Of a DNA stretch of 64,000 bases, positions 47,857 through 57,299 are shown one piece after another (the first letter of the stretch is position 1; the number at the start of each line of letters is the position of its first letter). The DNA is from a bacterium. GTDB taxonomy: Bacteria; Bacillota; Bacilli; Lactobacillales; Streptococcaceae. Under the pieces are notes generated by a model. It had not been told where the DNA came from and made no database searches. It saw only the letters and a program-made list of their open reading frames with translations. The translations under genes and the position numbers were made by a program. The DNA is taken from the NCBI GenBank assembly GCA_905221375.1, contig CAJNCY010000007.1, positions 62,001 to 126,000 of the forward strand, written 5' to 3'.

Positions 47857-48257
47857 AAACTTTTCTTGCTAAAAAACGGAACATCTTCCTTGCGAGATTG
47901 TTCCTAGGTCAGTTGCCTTTACTTGTCTCTACCTATCTATTTCTATCTCGTCAGTTTTTAAATTTTTCCTTGGTTTTCCAATTTCTTTTAGTGGTTATTA
48001 ACTTGGCTTCTATTTTGGTCACTGTTTACCTCACTAGGGAAATGAGAATAAGAGAGTTTGAAGATGATGATTTGGTTAGTCCTAGAACCAATCAACTCAT
48101 GTATATCGGCTTGACAGGCTTTATGTCTATTATTTGTTTGTATAGAGGTATCACTGCAGGAGAATCCTATCAACAACTAATTGCCTATATTGGCGCCATT
48201 CTCTGCCTGCTTATCATGCTTCTGCTCATTTGGGGCTTGAAGTATTATAAAAAGTAG
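47853..48257 (+). CDS. Membrane protein in the blp immunity region
   Basis: This 134-residue protein has four hydrophobic helices (about 13-30, 34-56, 82-98 and 108-129). The open frame extends upstream to 47769, but the ATG at 47853 overlaps the stop of the preceding gene and follows AAAGGAG. No family is recognised. It is part of the operon controlled by the blp-type promoter, so immunity is the working hypothesis. Confidence 0.68.
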   Translation: MKTFLAKKRNIFLARLFLGQLPLLVSTYLFLSRQFLNFSLVFQFLLVVINLASILVTVYLTREMRIREFEDDDLVSPRTNQLMYIGLTGFMSIICLYRGITAGESYQQLIAYIGAILCLLIMLLLIWGLKYYKK

Positions 48258-48315
48258 AGGAAGAACTTTCTTCTTAATATGGAACTAGTCTATAGTCTGA
48301 CAAGGGGAGGTCATC

Positions 48316-48564
48316 ATGTATAAACACTTATTTTTCCTAGATTCCAAAACCTTAGACTGGTTGACACCTTATATTTTGGTCTTGGCTTCTGACACCATTG
48401 CTTTTAACGTTTTTGTGCTAACCTTTGTATCTGTGGTGGTCTTTTATTTCCTAAATCCCATGTTATCTTTAATGGCTATATTCTTAGGGGCTGGCTATGT
48501 GGTCGGGTTTTGGTTACTCAAATGGTTTGTTTTGGAAAGACTAGCACTAAAGGATGACGTGTAG
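48316..48564 (+). CDS. blpZ: BlpZ-like immunity-region membrane protein
   Basis: This 82-residue protein has two or three transmembrane segments (about 17-32, 36-58 and 60-73). I recognise it as the BlpZ protein that follows the immunity genes of the pneumococcal blp locus, upstream of the CAAX protease gene. It has no catalytic motif. GGGGAGG precedes the ATG. Confidence 0.75.
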   Translation: MYKHLFFLDSKTLDWLTPYILVLASDTIAFNVFVLTFVSVVVFYFLNPMLSLMAIFLGAGYVVGFWLLKWFVLERLALKDDV

Positions 48565-48594
48565 AGAAGTTTGTTTCTTGAGGAGAATAATTTT

Positions 48595-49206
48595 ATGGAG
48601 TTTTTTGATAAATTTCATGCCTTGTGCTTTGGATTTTTAGTACTACTAATCGTCATTACAGTTCCTTATACGATTAATCATGGGGATTTTTTTCAAAATG
48701 AATCTGCATTGATTATTGTAAGTCTTCTAGTAACCTCGATGAGTGTTGCTTATGCTAGAAAGTTTGAAATGATTTCTTTTGGGATGTTAAGCAAGAAAGA
48801 ACTTTTGCTTTTCATTGCAATCTTTCTTCTAAGTGTGCTTGAGACGCTGGTTTATATTCATTTCTTCGCTATTTCTTCTGGCGCAGGAGTTCAACACTTG
48901 GCGGAAGTCAGCAGAGGAATTTCCCTGTCTTTGATTTTGACTTCCTCAGTTTTTGGACCTGTCCAGGAGGAACTCATTTTCAGAGGACTTCTTCAAGGTG
49001 CCGTTTTTGACAATTCTTGGTTAGGGCTTGTGCTAACTTCCTCTCTTTTTTCTTTCATGCATGGACCTTCTAATGTCCCTTCGTTTATTTTTTATCTACT
49101 TGGGGGCTTGTTACTGGGTTTTGCTTATAAAAAGAGCCAAAACTTATGGGTTTCTACTTTAGTCCATATGTTTTACAATGCTTGGCCACTCTTATATTAT
49201 TTATAA
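48595..49206 (+). CDS. pncP: CPBP-family intramembrane metalloprotease PncP
   Basis: This 203-residue membrane protein has the CPBP (CAAX protease and bacteriocin-processing) motifs: EELIFRGLLQ near residue 125, FSFMHG near 153, and HMFYNAW near 192. Homologues next to bacteriocin genes give self-immunity. The ATG at 48595 follows TTGAGGAG; an upstream TTG at 48571 covers the ribosome site and is unlikely. A terminator follows. Confidence 0.85.
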   Translation: MEFFDKFHALCFGFLVLLIVITVPYTINHGDFFQNESALIIVSLLVTSMSVAYARKFEMISFGMLSKKELLLFIAIFLLSVLETLVYIHFFAISSGAGVQHLAEVSRGISLSLILTSSVFGPVQEELIFRGLLQGAVFDNSWLGLVLTSSLFSFMHGPSNVPSFIFYLLGGLLLGFAYKKSQNLWVSTLVHMFYNAWPLLYYL

Positions 49207-49217
49207 AAATCATGAAA

Positions 49218-49248
49218 GGTAAGCCGAAGACGGTGCTTGCCTTTTCTT
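49218..49248 (+). terminator. Terminator of the blp region
   Basis: GGTAAGC (49218-49224) pairs with GCTTGCC (49235-49241), followed by TTTTCTTT. Confidence 0.78.
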
Positions 49249-49307
49249 TCTATAATGATACCTAAGCTAATCCAGAGGCTTTTCTTTGAGAATCAGGTGT
49301 GGAGCGG

Positions 49308-49336
49308 TTGACGAATAGGGCAAAAACTAGTAGAAT
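49308..49336 (+). promoter_or_regulatory. Promoter of ccrZ-trmB
   Basis: TTGACG (49308-49313), a 17-bp spacer and TAGAAT (49331-49336). Confidence 0.75.
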
Positions 49337-49365
49337 AGTAAGGAAACTTTATACGGAGGAAAGAA

Positions 49366-50160
49366 ATGGATTTGGGTGATAATGAGCTAACACTGACTCC
49401 TATACCTGGGAAAAGTGGCAAGGCTTATATGGGTAGCTATCCTGATGGGAAGCGCATCTTTGTAAAAATGAACACCTCTCCAATCCTACCTGGTCTAGCT
49501 AGAGAACAAATTGCTCCACAATTATTATGGAGTCGCCGTTTGGCAGATGGGCGTGATATGTGTGCTCAAGAATGGTTGACAGGCAAGATATTGACCCCCT
49601 ATGATATGAATCGTAAGCAAATCGTCAATATTTTAACCCGCCTACATCGCTCACGTCCTTTGATGACACAGTTGAGTCGTTTGGGCTATGCCATGGAAAC
49701 ACCTGTAGACTTACTACAGTCTTGGCAAGAAACGGCTCCAGATGCTTTGCGTAAAAATCATTTTATCAGTGAAGTGATGGCTGATTTACGTCAGACTATT
49801 CCAGGATTTAGAGAGGACTATGCGACCATTGTCCATGGAGATGTACGACATAGTAATTGGATTGAGACAGATAGTGGCTTGATTTATTTGGTAGATTGGG
49901 ATTCGGTTCGCTTGACTGACCGCATGTTTGACGTGGCTCACATGCTCTGCCATTATATTCCAGAGCATCAGTGGAAGGAATGGTTGACCTACTACGGTTA
50001 CAAGTACAATCAAACGGTATTAAATAAATTGTATTGGTATGGTCAATTGTCTTATTTGAGCCAGATTTCCAAGTATTATATGAACCAAGATTTAGAAAAT
50101 GTCAATCGGGAGATTCATGGCTTGCGTCACTTCCGAGACAAGTATGGGAAGAGAAGATGA
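49366..50160 (+). CDS. ccrZ: CcrZ, cell-cycle regulator with phosphotransferase fold
   Basis: The 264-residue protein has the aminoglycoside-phosphotransferase/choline-kinase fold. The catalytic loop HGDVRHSN has His157 and Asn164, and the metal-binding VDWD has Asp177. In pneumococcus CcrZ links FtsZ to DnaA-driven replication initiation. Neighbourhood (trmB and rimP follow) and length agree. GGAGG precedes the ATG. It overlaps trmB by 4 bp. Confidence 0.87.
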   Translation: MDLGDNELTLTPIPGKSGKAYMGSYPDGKRIFVKMNTSPILPGLAREQIAPQLLWSRRLADGRDMCAQEWLTGKILTPYDMNRKQIVNILTRLHRSRPLMTQLSRLGYAMETPVDLLQSWQETAPDALRKNHFISEVMADLRQTIPGFREDYATIVHGDVRHSNWIETDSGLIYLVDWDSVRLTDRMFDVAHMLCHYIPEHQWKEWLTYYGYKYNQTVLNKLYWYGQLSYLSQISKYYMNQDLENVNREIHGLRHFRDKYGKRR

Positions 50161-50792
50161 GAGTTAGAAATCGTAAAGGGGCAACAGAATTACTAGAGGC
50201 AAATCCCCAGTATGTGGTCCTCAATCCCTTGGAAGCCAAGGGGAAATGGCGGGACTTGTTTGGAAATGATAATCCCATTCATGTGGAAGTAGGAAGTGGA
50301 AAGGGTGCCTTCGTTTCAGGTATGGCCAAACAAAACCCTGACATCAACTATATCGGGATTGATATTCAAAAGTCTGTTTTGAGTTACGCTTTGGACAAGG
50401 TGCTTGAAGTTGGAGTGCCTAATATCAAGCTCTTGTGGGTGGATGGTTCTGACTTGACCGACTATTTTGAAGATGGTGAGATTGATCGCTTGTATCTGAA
50501 CTTTTCAGATCCATGGCCTAAAAAGCGCCATGAAAAGCGTCGGTTGACTTACAAGACCTTCTTGGATACCTTCAAGCGTATCTTGCCCGAAAATGGAGAA
50601 ATTCATTTCAAGACGGATAACCGTGGCTTGTTTGAGTACAGCCTAGTGAGCTTTTCTCAGTATGGCATGAAACTCAATGGTGTCTGGCTTGATTTACATG
50701 CCAGTGATTTTGAAGGCAATGTCATGACAGAATATGAACAAAAATTCTCAAACAAGGGTCAAGTTATCTACCGAGTTGAGGCAGAATTTTAA
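50157..50792 (+). CDS. trmB: tRNA (guanine-N7)-methyltransferase
   Basis: TrmB makes m7G46 in tRNA with SAM. The 211-residue protein has the SAM-binding [10 protein letters not shown] near residue 42, YIGIDIQ, and the conserved [17 protein letters not shown] near 115. The start is the ATG overlapping the ccrZ stop (ATGA). A short hairpin without a T-tract follows (50798-50813). Confidence 0.95.
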   Translation: MRVRNRKGATELLEANPQYVVLNPLEAKGKWRDLFGNDNPIHVEVGSGKGAFVSGMAKQNPDINYIGIDIQKSVLSYALDKVLEVGVPNIKLLWVDGSDLTDYFEDGEIDRLYLNFSDPWPKKRHEKRRLTYKTFLDTFKRILPENGEIHFKTDNRGLFEYSLVSFSQYGMKLNGVWLDLHASDFEGNVMTEYEQKFSNKGQVIYRVEAEF

Positions 50793-50829
50793 GAAATAGC
50801 CTGAAATCAGGCTGTATAAGTGCTTTTGC

Positions 50830-50858
50830 TTTACATAAGTTGGCAAACGTGCTATACT
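50830..50858 (+). promoter_or_regulatory. Promoter of the rimP-nusA-infB operon
   Basis: TTTACA (50830-50835), a 17-bp spacer ending TGC and TATACT (50853-50858) form an extended promoter. The leader carries a GAGGCG/CGCCTC hairpin (about 50882-50904) just before the rimP ribosome site. Confidence 0.82.
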
Positions 50859-50918
50859 AAGAGTAAGAATATGAGAAAGTGAGGCGGGGAAATATCTTCG
50901 CCTCTTGCTTATGAGGAG

Positions 50919-51398
50919 GTGGACGCAATCGCAACAATTGTAGAATTAGTCAGAGAAGTTGTAGAACCTGTCATCCAAGCGCCTTTCGAACTCGTGGATA
51001 TCGAGTATGGAAAGATTGGCAGTGACATGATTCTCAGTATTTTTGTAGATAAACCTGAAGGAATTACCTTGAACGACACGGCAGACTTGACAGAAATTAT
51101 CAGTCCTGTCCTAGACACCATCAAGCCAGATCCCTTCCCAGAACAATATTTCCTAGAAATCACCAGTCCAGGCTTGGAACGTCCTTTGAAAACCAAGGAT
51201 GCCGTAGCTGGAGCTGTTGGGCAATACATCCATGTCGGGCTCTACCAAGCCATCGATAAGCAAAAGGTCTTTGAAGGAACCTTGGTAGCCTTTGAAGAGG
51301 ACGAGTTGACTATGGAGTATATGGACAAGACACGTAAGAAAACTGTCCAAATTCCATACAGTTTAGTATCAAAAGCACGTTTAGCAGTTAAATTATAG
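50919..51398 (+). CDS. rimP: Ribosome maturation factor RimP
   Basis: RimP is needed for 30S maturation. The 159-residue frame contains the family pattern [26 protein letters not shown] and [14 protein letters not shown]. The usual start is GTG at 50919, but GAGGAG ends directly against it. The next codons give a better distance for an ATC at 50928, 7 nt after AGGAGGT, so the true start may be this rare codon (protein shorter by three residues). It heads the translation operon. Confidence 0.93.
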   Translation: MDAIATIVELVREVVEPVIQAPFELVDIEYGKIGSDMILSIFVDKPEGITLNDTADLTEIISPVLDTIKPDPFPEQYFLEITSPGLERPLKTKDAVAGAVGQYIHVGLYQAIDKQKVFEGTLVAFEEDELTMEYMDKTRKKTVQIPYSLVSKARLAVKL

Positions 51399-51441
51399 AA
51401 AAAGAAAGGATAGCTTTTGAGGATTCAAAAGTGAAGAAAAC

Positions 51442-52578
51442 ATGAGTAAAGAAATGCTAGAGGCCTTCCGCATTTTGGAAGAAGACAAGGGAATCAAAAA
51501 AGAAGATATTATCGACGCAGTAGTAGAGTCGCTTCGTTCCGCTTATCGCAGACGCTATGGTCAATCAGACAGCGTAGCTATTGACTTCAACGAGAAAACA
51601 GGTGACTTTACAGTTTATACTGTCCGTGAAGTTGTTGATGAAGTATTTGATAGCCGTTTGGAAATCAGCTTGAAAGATGCTCTTGCCATCAATTCAGCCT
51701 ATGAACTTGGAGATAAGATCAAGTTTGAAGAAGCACCTGCTGAGTTTGGTCGTGTAGCAGCCCAATCTGCCAAACAAACCATCATGGAAAAAATGCGCAA
51801 GCAAACACGTGCCATTACTTACAATACTTACAAAGAACATGAACAAGAAATCATGTCTGGTACAGTAGAACGCTTTGACAACCGCTTTATCTATGTCAAC
51901 CTTGGCAGTATCGAAGCCCAATTGTCAAAACAAGACCAAATTCCTGGAGAAGTGTTTGCTTCTCACGATCGTATTGAGGTTTACGTTTATAAAGTTGAAG
52001 ATAACCCTCGTGGTGTGAATGTCTTTGTTAGCCGTAGCCATCCAGAAATGATCAAACGTTTGATGGAGCAAGAAATTCCAGAAGTTTATGACGGAACTGT
52101 TGAAATCATGAGCGTGGCTCGTGAAGCTGGTGACCGTACTAAGGTTGCCGTGCGCAGTCATAATCCAAACGTGGACGCTATCGGTACAATCGTTGGACGT
52201 GGTGGAGCGAATATCAAGAAGATTACTAGCAAATTCCACCCAGCTCGCTACGATGCTAAGAATGATCGCATGGTACCAATCGAAGAAAATATCGACGTTA
52301 TCGAGTGGGTAGCAGATCCAGCTGAATTTATCTACAATGCCATCGCTCCTGCTGAAGTTGACCAAGTTATCTTTGATGAAAACGACAGCAAACGTGCCTT
52401 GGTGGTTGTTCCTGATAACAAGCTTTCTCTTGCAATCGGTCGTCGTGGGCAAAACGTTCGCTTGGCAGCTCACTTGACTGGTTACCGTATCGATATCAAG
52501 TCTGCTAGTGAATTTGAAGCCATGGAAGATGCTGCTTCAGTAGAGTTGGAAGCAGAAAACGATACTGTAGAAGAATAA
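51442..52578 (+). CDS. nusA: Transcription termination/antitermination protein NusA
   Basis: The 378-residue NusA has the N-terminal RNA polymerase-binding domain (1-125), an S1 domain (about 135-200) and two KH domains (about 230-345, with GTIVGRGGANIKKI and AIGRRGQNVRLAA). The acidic repeats of E. coli NusA are absent, as in other Firmicutes. It lies between rimP and ylxR. Confidence 0.97.
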   Translation: MSKEMLEAFRILEEDKGIKKEDIIDAVVESLRSAYRRRYGQSDSVAIDFNEKTGDFTVYTVREVVDEVFDSRLEISLKDALAINSAYELGDKIKFEEAPAEFGRVAAQSAKQTIMEKMRKQTRAITYNTYKEHEQEIMSGTVERFDNRFIYVNLGSIEAQLSKQDQIPGEVFASHDRIEVYVYKVEDNPRGVNVFVSRSHPEMIKRLMEQEIPEVYDGTVEIMSVAREAGDRTKVAVRSHNPNVDAIGTIVGRGGANIKKITSKFHPARYDAKNDRMVPIEENIDVIEWVADPAEFIYNAIAPAEVDQVIFDENDSKRALVVVPDNKLSLAIGRRGQNVRLAAHLTGYRIDIKSASEFEAMEDAASVELEAENDTVEE

Positions 52579-52599
52579 AAGCTGCTAGAGGAGGGAAAG

Positions 52600-52893
52600 A
52601 TGAAAACGAGAAAAATCCCTTTGCGCAAGTCTGTTGTATCCAATGAAGTGATTGATAAGCGTGATTTGCTCCGCATTGTCAAGAACAAGGAAGGACAAGT
52701 CTTTATCGATCCGACAGGCAAGGCCAATGGCCGCGGCGCTTATATCAAGCTAGACAATGCAGAGGCCCTAGAGGCGAAAAAGAAGAAGGTCTTTAACCGT
52801 AGCTTTAGCATGGAAGTGGAAGAAAGCTTTTATGACGAGTTGATCGCCTATGTGGATCACAAAGTGAAAAGAAGAGAGTTAGGACTTGAATAA
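52600..52893 (+). CDS. ylxR: YlxR family RNA-binding protein (DUF448)
   Basis: The 97-residue basic protein has the DUF448 fold, PLRKSVVSNEVIDKRDLLRIVK and GRGAYIKL. YlxR is a putative RNA-binding protein conserved between nusA and infB. GGAGGG precedes the ATG. The end overlaps the next gene by 8 bp. Confidence 0.92.
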   Translation: MKTRKIPLRKSVVSNEVIDKRDLLRIVKNKEGQVFIDPTGKANGRGAYIKLDNAEALEAKKKKVFNRSFSMEVEESFYDELIAYVDHKVKRRELGLE

Positions 52894-53185
52894 GCAAAAG
52901 ATAAGCAATCTCTTGGGACTCGCTCAGCGAGCAGGCCGAATCATATCGGGTGAAGAATTGGTAGTCAAAGCCATTCAAGACGGCAAGGCCAAGTTGGTCT
53001 TTCTAGCCCATGATGCTGGACCTAATCTGACCAAGAAGATTCAAGATAAAAGTCATTATTATCAAGTAGAAATTGTAACCGTGTTTTCAACACTGGAATT
53101 AAGCATAGCAGTCGGGAAATCGAGAAAGGTTTTGGCTGTGACAGATGCTGGATTTACAAAGAAAATGAGGTCTCTTATGGAATAG
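52886..53185 (+). CDS. ylxQ: L7Ae-family RNA-binding protein YlxQ
   Basis: The 99-residue protein belongs to the L7Ae/L30e family that binds K-turns ([20 protein letters not shown], near the N-terminus). The start is TTG at 52886, preceded by GAGAGTTAGGA, inside the end of ylxR. Its place between ylxR and infB is canonical in Firmicutes. Confidence 0.9.
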   Translation: MNKQKISNLLGLAQRAGRIISGEELVVKAIQDGKAKLVFLAHDAGPNLTKKIQDKSHYYQVEIVTVFSTLELSIAVGKSRKVLAVTDAGFTKKMRSLME

Positions 53186-53201
53186 AAGAGGAGGACATGA
53201 T

Positions 53202-56000
53202 TTGTCTAAGAAAAGATTGTACGAAATCGCAAAAGAACTTGGAAAAGAAAGTAAAGAAGTTGTAGCGCGTGCAAAAGAGTTGGGCTTGGATGTGAAAAGC
53301 CACTCATCAAGTGTGGAAGAAGCTGTCGCTGCAAAAATCGCTGCTAGCTTTAAGCCTGCTGCTCCGAAAACAGAAGCAAAACCTGCAGCACCAAAAGCAA
53401 GTGCAGAAAAGAAAACCGAAAAATCTGAGCCAGCTAAACCAGCTGTAGCCAAGGAAGAGGCAAAAGCGGCTGAGCCAGTTGCTCCTAAAACAGAAAAAGT
53501 AGCAGCTAAACCACAAAGCCGTAATTTCAAGGCTGAACGTGAAGCTCGTGCCAAAGAGCAGGCAGAACGACGCAAGCAAAATAAGGGCAATAACCGTGAT
53601 CAACAACAAAACGGCAACCGTCAGAAAAACGATGGCCGTAATGGTGGAAAACAAGGTCAAGGCAACCGCGACAATCGTCGCTTTAATGATCAAGCTAAGA
53701 AACAGCAAGGTCAGCAAAATCGTGGAAACGATCGCCGTCAACAAGAGGATAAACGTCCAAATCAAGCGGCTCCACGCATTGACTTTAAAGCCCGTGCAGC
53801 AGCATTGAAAGCAGAGCAAAATGCAGAGTACGCACGCTCCAGCGAGGAACGCTTCAAGCAGTATCAAGCGGCTAAAGAAGCCTTGGCTCAAGCTAACAAA
53901 CGCAAGGAACCAGAGGAAATCTTTGAAGAAGCGGCTAAGTTAGCTGAACAAGCGCAACAAGCACAGCAAGTTCAAGCAGTGGTTGAAGTCGTCCCTGAGA
54001 AAAAAGAACCTGCAGTGGATACACGTCGTAAAAAACAAGCTCGACCAGACAAAAATCGTGACGATTATGATCACGAAGAAGATGGTCCTAGAAAACAACA
54101 AAAGAATCGAAGTAGTCAAAATCAAGTGAGAAATCAAAAGAATAGTAACTGGAATAATAACAAGAAGAACAAAAAAGGCAATAACAAAAACAACCGTAAT
54201 CAGGCTCCAAAACCTGTTACAGAGCGTAAATTCCATGAATTGCCAACAGAATTTGAGTATACAGATGGTATGACTGTTGCGGAAATCGCAAAACGTATCA
54301 AACGTGAACCAGCTGAAATCGTTAAGAAACTCTTTATGATGGGTGTCATGGCCACACAAAACCAATCCTTGGATGGGGAAACGATTGAACTCCTCATGGT
54401 GGATTATGGTATCGAAGCCAAACAAAAGGTTGAAGTGGATAATGCAGACATCGAACGTTTCTTTGTCGAAGATGGTTATCTCAATGAAGATGAATTGGTA
54501 GAGCGTCCACCAGTTGTAACCATCATGGGACACGTTGACCATGGTAAAACAACCCTCCTAGATACCCTTCGTAACTCTCGCGTTGCGACAGGTGAAGCAG
54601 GTGGTATCACTCAGCATATCGGTGCCTACCAAATCGTGGAAAACGGCAAGAAGATTACCTTCCTTGATACACCAGGGCACGCGGCCTTTACATCGATGCG
54701 TGCGCGTGGTGCGTCTGTTACTGATATTACCATCTTGGTTGTAGCGGCAGATGACGGGGTTATGCCTCAAACTATCGAAGCCATCAACCACTCAAAAGCA
54801 GCGAACGTTCCAATCATCGTAGCCATCAACAAGATTGATAAACCAGGTGCCAACCCAGAACGCGTTATCGGTGAATTGGCAGAGCATGGTGTTATGTCAA
54901 CAGCTTGGGGTGGAGATTCTGAATTTGTTGAAATCTCGGCTAAATTCAACCAAAACATCGAAGAATTGTTGGAAACAGTCCTTCTTGTAGCTGAAATCCA
55001 AGAACTCAAGGCAGACCCAACAGTTCGTGCGATTGGTACAGTTATCGAAGCTCGCTTGGATAAAGGAAAGGGAGCGGTCGCAACCCTTCTTGTGCAACAA
55101 GGTACCTTGAATGTCCAAGACCCAATCGTTGTCGGAAATACCTTCGGTCGTGTCCGTGCTATGACCAACGACCTTGGTCGTCGTGTTAAAGTTGCTGGAC
55201 CATCAACACCAGTTTCTATCACAGGTTTGAATGAAGCGCCGATGGCGGGTGACCACTTTGCCGTTTACGAAGATGAAAAATCTGCGCGTGCAGCAGGTGA
55301 AGAACGTGCCAAACGTGCCCTCATGAAACAACGTCAAGCTACCCAACGTGTCAGCCTTGAAAACCTCTTTGATACGCTTAAAGCTGGTGAGCTTAAGTCA
55401 GTTAACGTTATCATAAAGGCCGACGTACAAGGTTCTGTTGAAGCCCTTTCTGCCTCACTTCAAAAGATCGACGTAGAAGGTGTCAAAGTTACCATCGTTC
55501 ACTCAGCAGTCGGTGCCATCAATGAATCTGATGTGACTCTTGCCGAAGCTTCAAATGCTTTCATCGTTGGTTTCAACGTACGTCCTACACCACAAGCTCG
55601 CCAACAAGCCGAAGCTGACGATGTTGAAATCCGTCTCCACAGCATTATCTATAAGGTTATCGAAGAGATGGAAGAAGCTATGAAAGGTATGCTTGACCCA
55701 GAATTCGAAGAAAAAGTTATCGGTGAAGCAGTTATCCGTGAAACCTTCAAGGTATCTAAAGTCGGAACTATCGGTGGATTCATGGTTATCAACGGCAAGG
55801 TTACCCGTGACTCTAAAGTCCGTGTTATCCGTGACGGTGTCGTTATCTATGACGGTGAACTCGCAAGCTTGAAACACTACAAAGACGATGTGAAAGAAGT
55901 TACAAACGGTCGTGAAGGTGGATTGATGATCGACGGCTACAATGATATCAAGATGGATGATGTGATTGAGGCCTACGTCATGGAAGAAATCAAGAGATAA
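53202..56000 (+). CDS. infB: Translation initiation factor IF-2
   Basis: The 932-residue protein has an IF2_N domain (residues 1-55), a long Lys/Glu/Gln/Asn-rich linker (about 60-340), a second IF2_N domain (about 350-400), and the GTPase core with GHVDHGKT near 443, DTPGHAAF near 489 and NKID near 543. The start is TTG at 53202, with GAGGAGG 7 nt upstream. It is followed by a structured repeat, then rbfA. Confidence 0.97.
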   Translation: MSKKRLYEIAKELGKESKEVVARAKELGLDVKSHSSSVEEAVAAKIAASFKPAAPKTEAKPAAPKASAEKKTEKSEPAKPAVAKEEAKAAEPVAPKTEKVAAKPQSRNFKAEREARAKEQAERRKQNKGNNRDQQQNGNRQKNDGRNGGKQGQGNRDNRRFNDQAKKQQGQQNRGNDRRQQEDKRPNQAAPRIDFKARAAALKAEQNAEYARSSEERFKQYQAAKEALAQANKRKEPEEIFEEAAKLAEQAQQAQQVQAVVEVVPEKKEPAVDTRRKKQARPDKNRDDYDHEEDGPRKQQKNRSSQNQVRNQKNSNWNNNKKNKKGNNKNNRNQAPKPVTERKFHELPTEFEYTDGMTVAEIAKRIKREPAEIVKKLFMMGVMATQNQSLDGETIELLMVDYGIEAKQKVEVDNADIERFFVEDGYLNEDELVERPPVVTIMGHVDHGKTTLLDTLRNSRVATGEAGGITQHIGAYQIVENGKKITFLDTPGHAAFTSMRARGASVTDITILVVAADDGVMPQTIEAINHSKAANVPIIVAINKIDKPGANPERVIGELAEHGVMSTAWGGDSEFVEISAKFNQNIEELLETVLLVAEIQELKADPTVRAIGTVIEARLDKGKGAVATLLVQQGTLNVQDPIVVGNTFGRVRAMTNDLGRRVKVAGPSTPVSITGLNEAPMAGDHFAVYEDEKSARAAGEERAKRALMKQRQATQRVSLENLFDTLKAGELKSVNVIIKADVQGSVEALSASLQKIDVEGVKVTIVHSAVGAINESDVTLAEASNAFIVGFNVRPTPQARQQAEADDVEIRLHSIIYKVIEEMEEAMKGMLDPEFEEKVIGEAVIRETFKVSKVGTIGGFMVINGKVTRDSKVRVIRDGVVIYDGELASLKHYKDDVKEVTNGREGGLMIDGYNDIKMDDVIEAYVMEEIKR

Positions 56001-56006
56001 GATTTT

Positions 56007-56142
56007 TGCTCCTTTCTTAGGTGGTGAGGGACGCAAGCAAACCGATGGTTTCATTGCTTATTTTTGAGCCTAGGGTCTCAAAAATCCCCTGTGATGGGAC
56101 TGATAAATCAGTTCCATCACTTTCACCACGGCGAAAGAAGCA
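56007..56142 (-). repeat. Structured intergenic repeat, copy 3 (136 nt, minus orientation)
   Basis: Read on the minus strand, TGCTTCTTTC pairs with GAAAGGAGCA (10 bp, one wobble). The internal loop GCC/CTAA follows, then GTGGTGA/TCACCAC. Inside are GTGATGG-ACTGA with TCAGT-CCATCAC, ATTTTTGAG/CTCAAAAAT with a TAGG loop, AAACC/GGTTT, and GCTTGCGTCC. The architecture matches copies 1 and 2, in the opposite direction to transcription of infB. Confidence 0.77.
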
Positions 56143-56250
56143 GATGATTTCAAATTGAACTTCGTTCCAATTTGAAATGAAAATCAATAAGTTTAAAAAT
56201 AGCTAGGTCTGCTGGCCTAGCTTTTGGTTCAAAGTAGAGAAAGGAATATC

Positions 56251-56601
56251 ATGGCAAATCATTTCCGTACGGACCGTGTGGGCATGGAAATCAAGCGTGA
56301 AGTCAATGAGATTTTGCAAAAGAAAGTCCGTGATCCGCGTGTCCAAGGCGTGACCATCACAGATGTTCAGATGCTAGGTGACTTGTCTGTTGCTAAGGTT
56401 TACTACACCATTTTGAGTAACCTTGCTTCAGATAACCAGAAAGCTCAAATCGGGCTTGAAAAAGCAACTGGCACCATCAAACGTGAACTTGGTCGCAATT
56501 TGAAATTGTACAAAATCCCAGATTTGACTTTCGTCAAAGACGAATCCATTGAATATGGAAACAAGATTGACGAGATGCTGCGCAATCTGGATAAGAACTA
56601 A
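56251..56601 (+). CDS. rbfA: Ribosome-binding factor A
   Basis: RbfA helps mature the 16S rRNA 5' end and is a cold-shock factor. The 116-residue protein has the KH-like fold ([26 protein letters not shown]). The ATG at 56251 follows AAAGGAAT; the upstream start at 56224 is not needed. It is separated from infB by 250 bp, a large gap for this operon, filled by the third structured repeat. Confidence 0.95.
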   Translation: MANHFRTDRVGMEIKREVNEILQKKVRDPRVQGVTITDVQMLGDLSVAKVYYTILSNLASDNQKAQIGLEKATGTIKRELGRNLKLYKIPDLTFVKDESIEYGNKIDEMLRNLDKN

Positions 56602-56603
56602 GA

Positions 56604-56625
56604 AGGAGGGGAAACCCTCTTTTTT
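56604..56625 (+). terminator. Terminator after rbfA
   Basis: GAGGG-GAAA-CCCTC (56606-56619) is followed by TTTTTT, a tetraloop terminator. Confidence 0.9.
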
Positions 56626-56716
56626 GGTGGAGGAAAATAGGTGGAATTTGAAATGGGAAAATATTCTTTTAAAAAAGGAATTCTGTATTTTTAAATGTTA
56701 GCTAATCAGAAAATGC

Positions 56717-56746
56717 TTTTTTTTTTTTTAACAAATATGATATGAT
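56717..56746 (+). promoter_or_regulatory. Lipoprotein promoter with a T13 tract
   Basis: Thirteen consecutive Ts (56717-56729) lie upstream of two overlapping -10 candidates, TATGAT at 56736-56741 and at 56741-56746. The T-tract occupies the -35/spacer region. Slippage in it would change promoter spacing. Confidence 0.6.
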
Positions 56747-56775
56747 GATTTCATAAATAAAAGGAGATTCTATTA

Positions 56776-57279
56776 ATGAATAATGTAAAAAAAGTTTGTC
56801 GTTTAGCTTTGCTATGTCTTTCCGTCTCTACCCTAGTTGCTTGTAGTTCTCTATCTGAAAAAACAAGTAGCTCTTCTAGTGAGAATCAAACAGAAACTTC
56901 ATCTAGTAGTTCTGAAAAGAAAGGGTTGCTTGCCAAAGCAAAAGAAAAACTCAGTTCAGGCGATTTCAACCCACAAGATGTTAGTGATGCGACAATTGAG
57001 TCTATAAAAACTTATGAAGATTACTTGATTATGAATGAGAAAATAATCGATAATTACTATACAGAAGCAGACGAAGCCTTTAAAGGGACTGTTTTAGAAG
57101 ATAGCGCTGCCATCCAAGAACTAAAAGATAGCACTAAAAAAGAGATGGAAGATCTGAAAAAACAATATGGCCCACTCAAGAAAGCACCGATTCAAGGGAA
57201 AGAAGAAGTTATTAAGACTCTAAAAGATTATCGTGATAATCTACATGAGCAAGTGGAGCAGTGGAAAGCTAGTCTTTAA
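56776..57279 (+). CDS. Lipoprotein with Ser-rich linker, unknown function
   Basis: The 167-residue protein has a lipobox STLVAC with Cys23, a serine-rich linker (about 24-47) and a helical, strongly charged domain (50-167), probably coiled. No known domain is recognised. AAAGGAG precedes the ATG. It leads a cluster of membrane-related genes and ends 20 bp before the PH-like gene. Confidence 0.78.
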   Translation: MNNVKKVCRLALLCLSVSTLVACSSLSEKTSSSSSENQTETSSSSSEKKGLLAKAKEKLSSGDFNPQDVSDATIESIKTYEDYLIMNEKIIDNYYTEADEAFKGTVLEDSAAIQELKDSTKKEMEDLKKQYGPLKKAPIQGKEEVIKTLKDYRDNLHEQVEQWKASL

Positions 57280-57299
57280 TAGGAAGAGTGGGGTTCAAG

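Noticed and set aside
50798..50813. AGCCTG-AAAT-CAGGCT as terminator after trmB
   Set aside because: The stem is good, but no T-run follows; it may be only a weak pause or an RNA end.
53202..54230. Repeated Lys/Glu/Asn/Gln stretches in the infB linker as possible horizontal insertion
   Set aside because: Low-complexity linkers are normal for IF-2 of this group.
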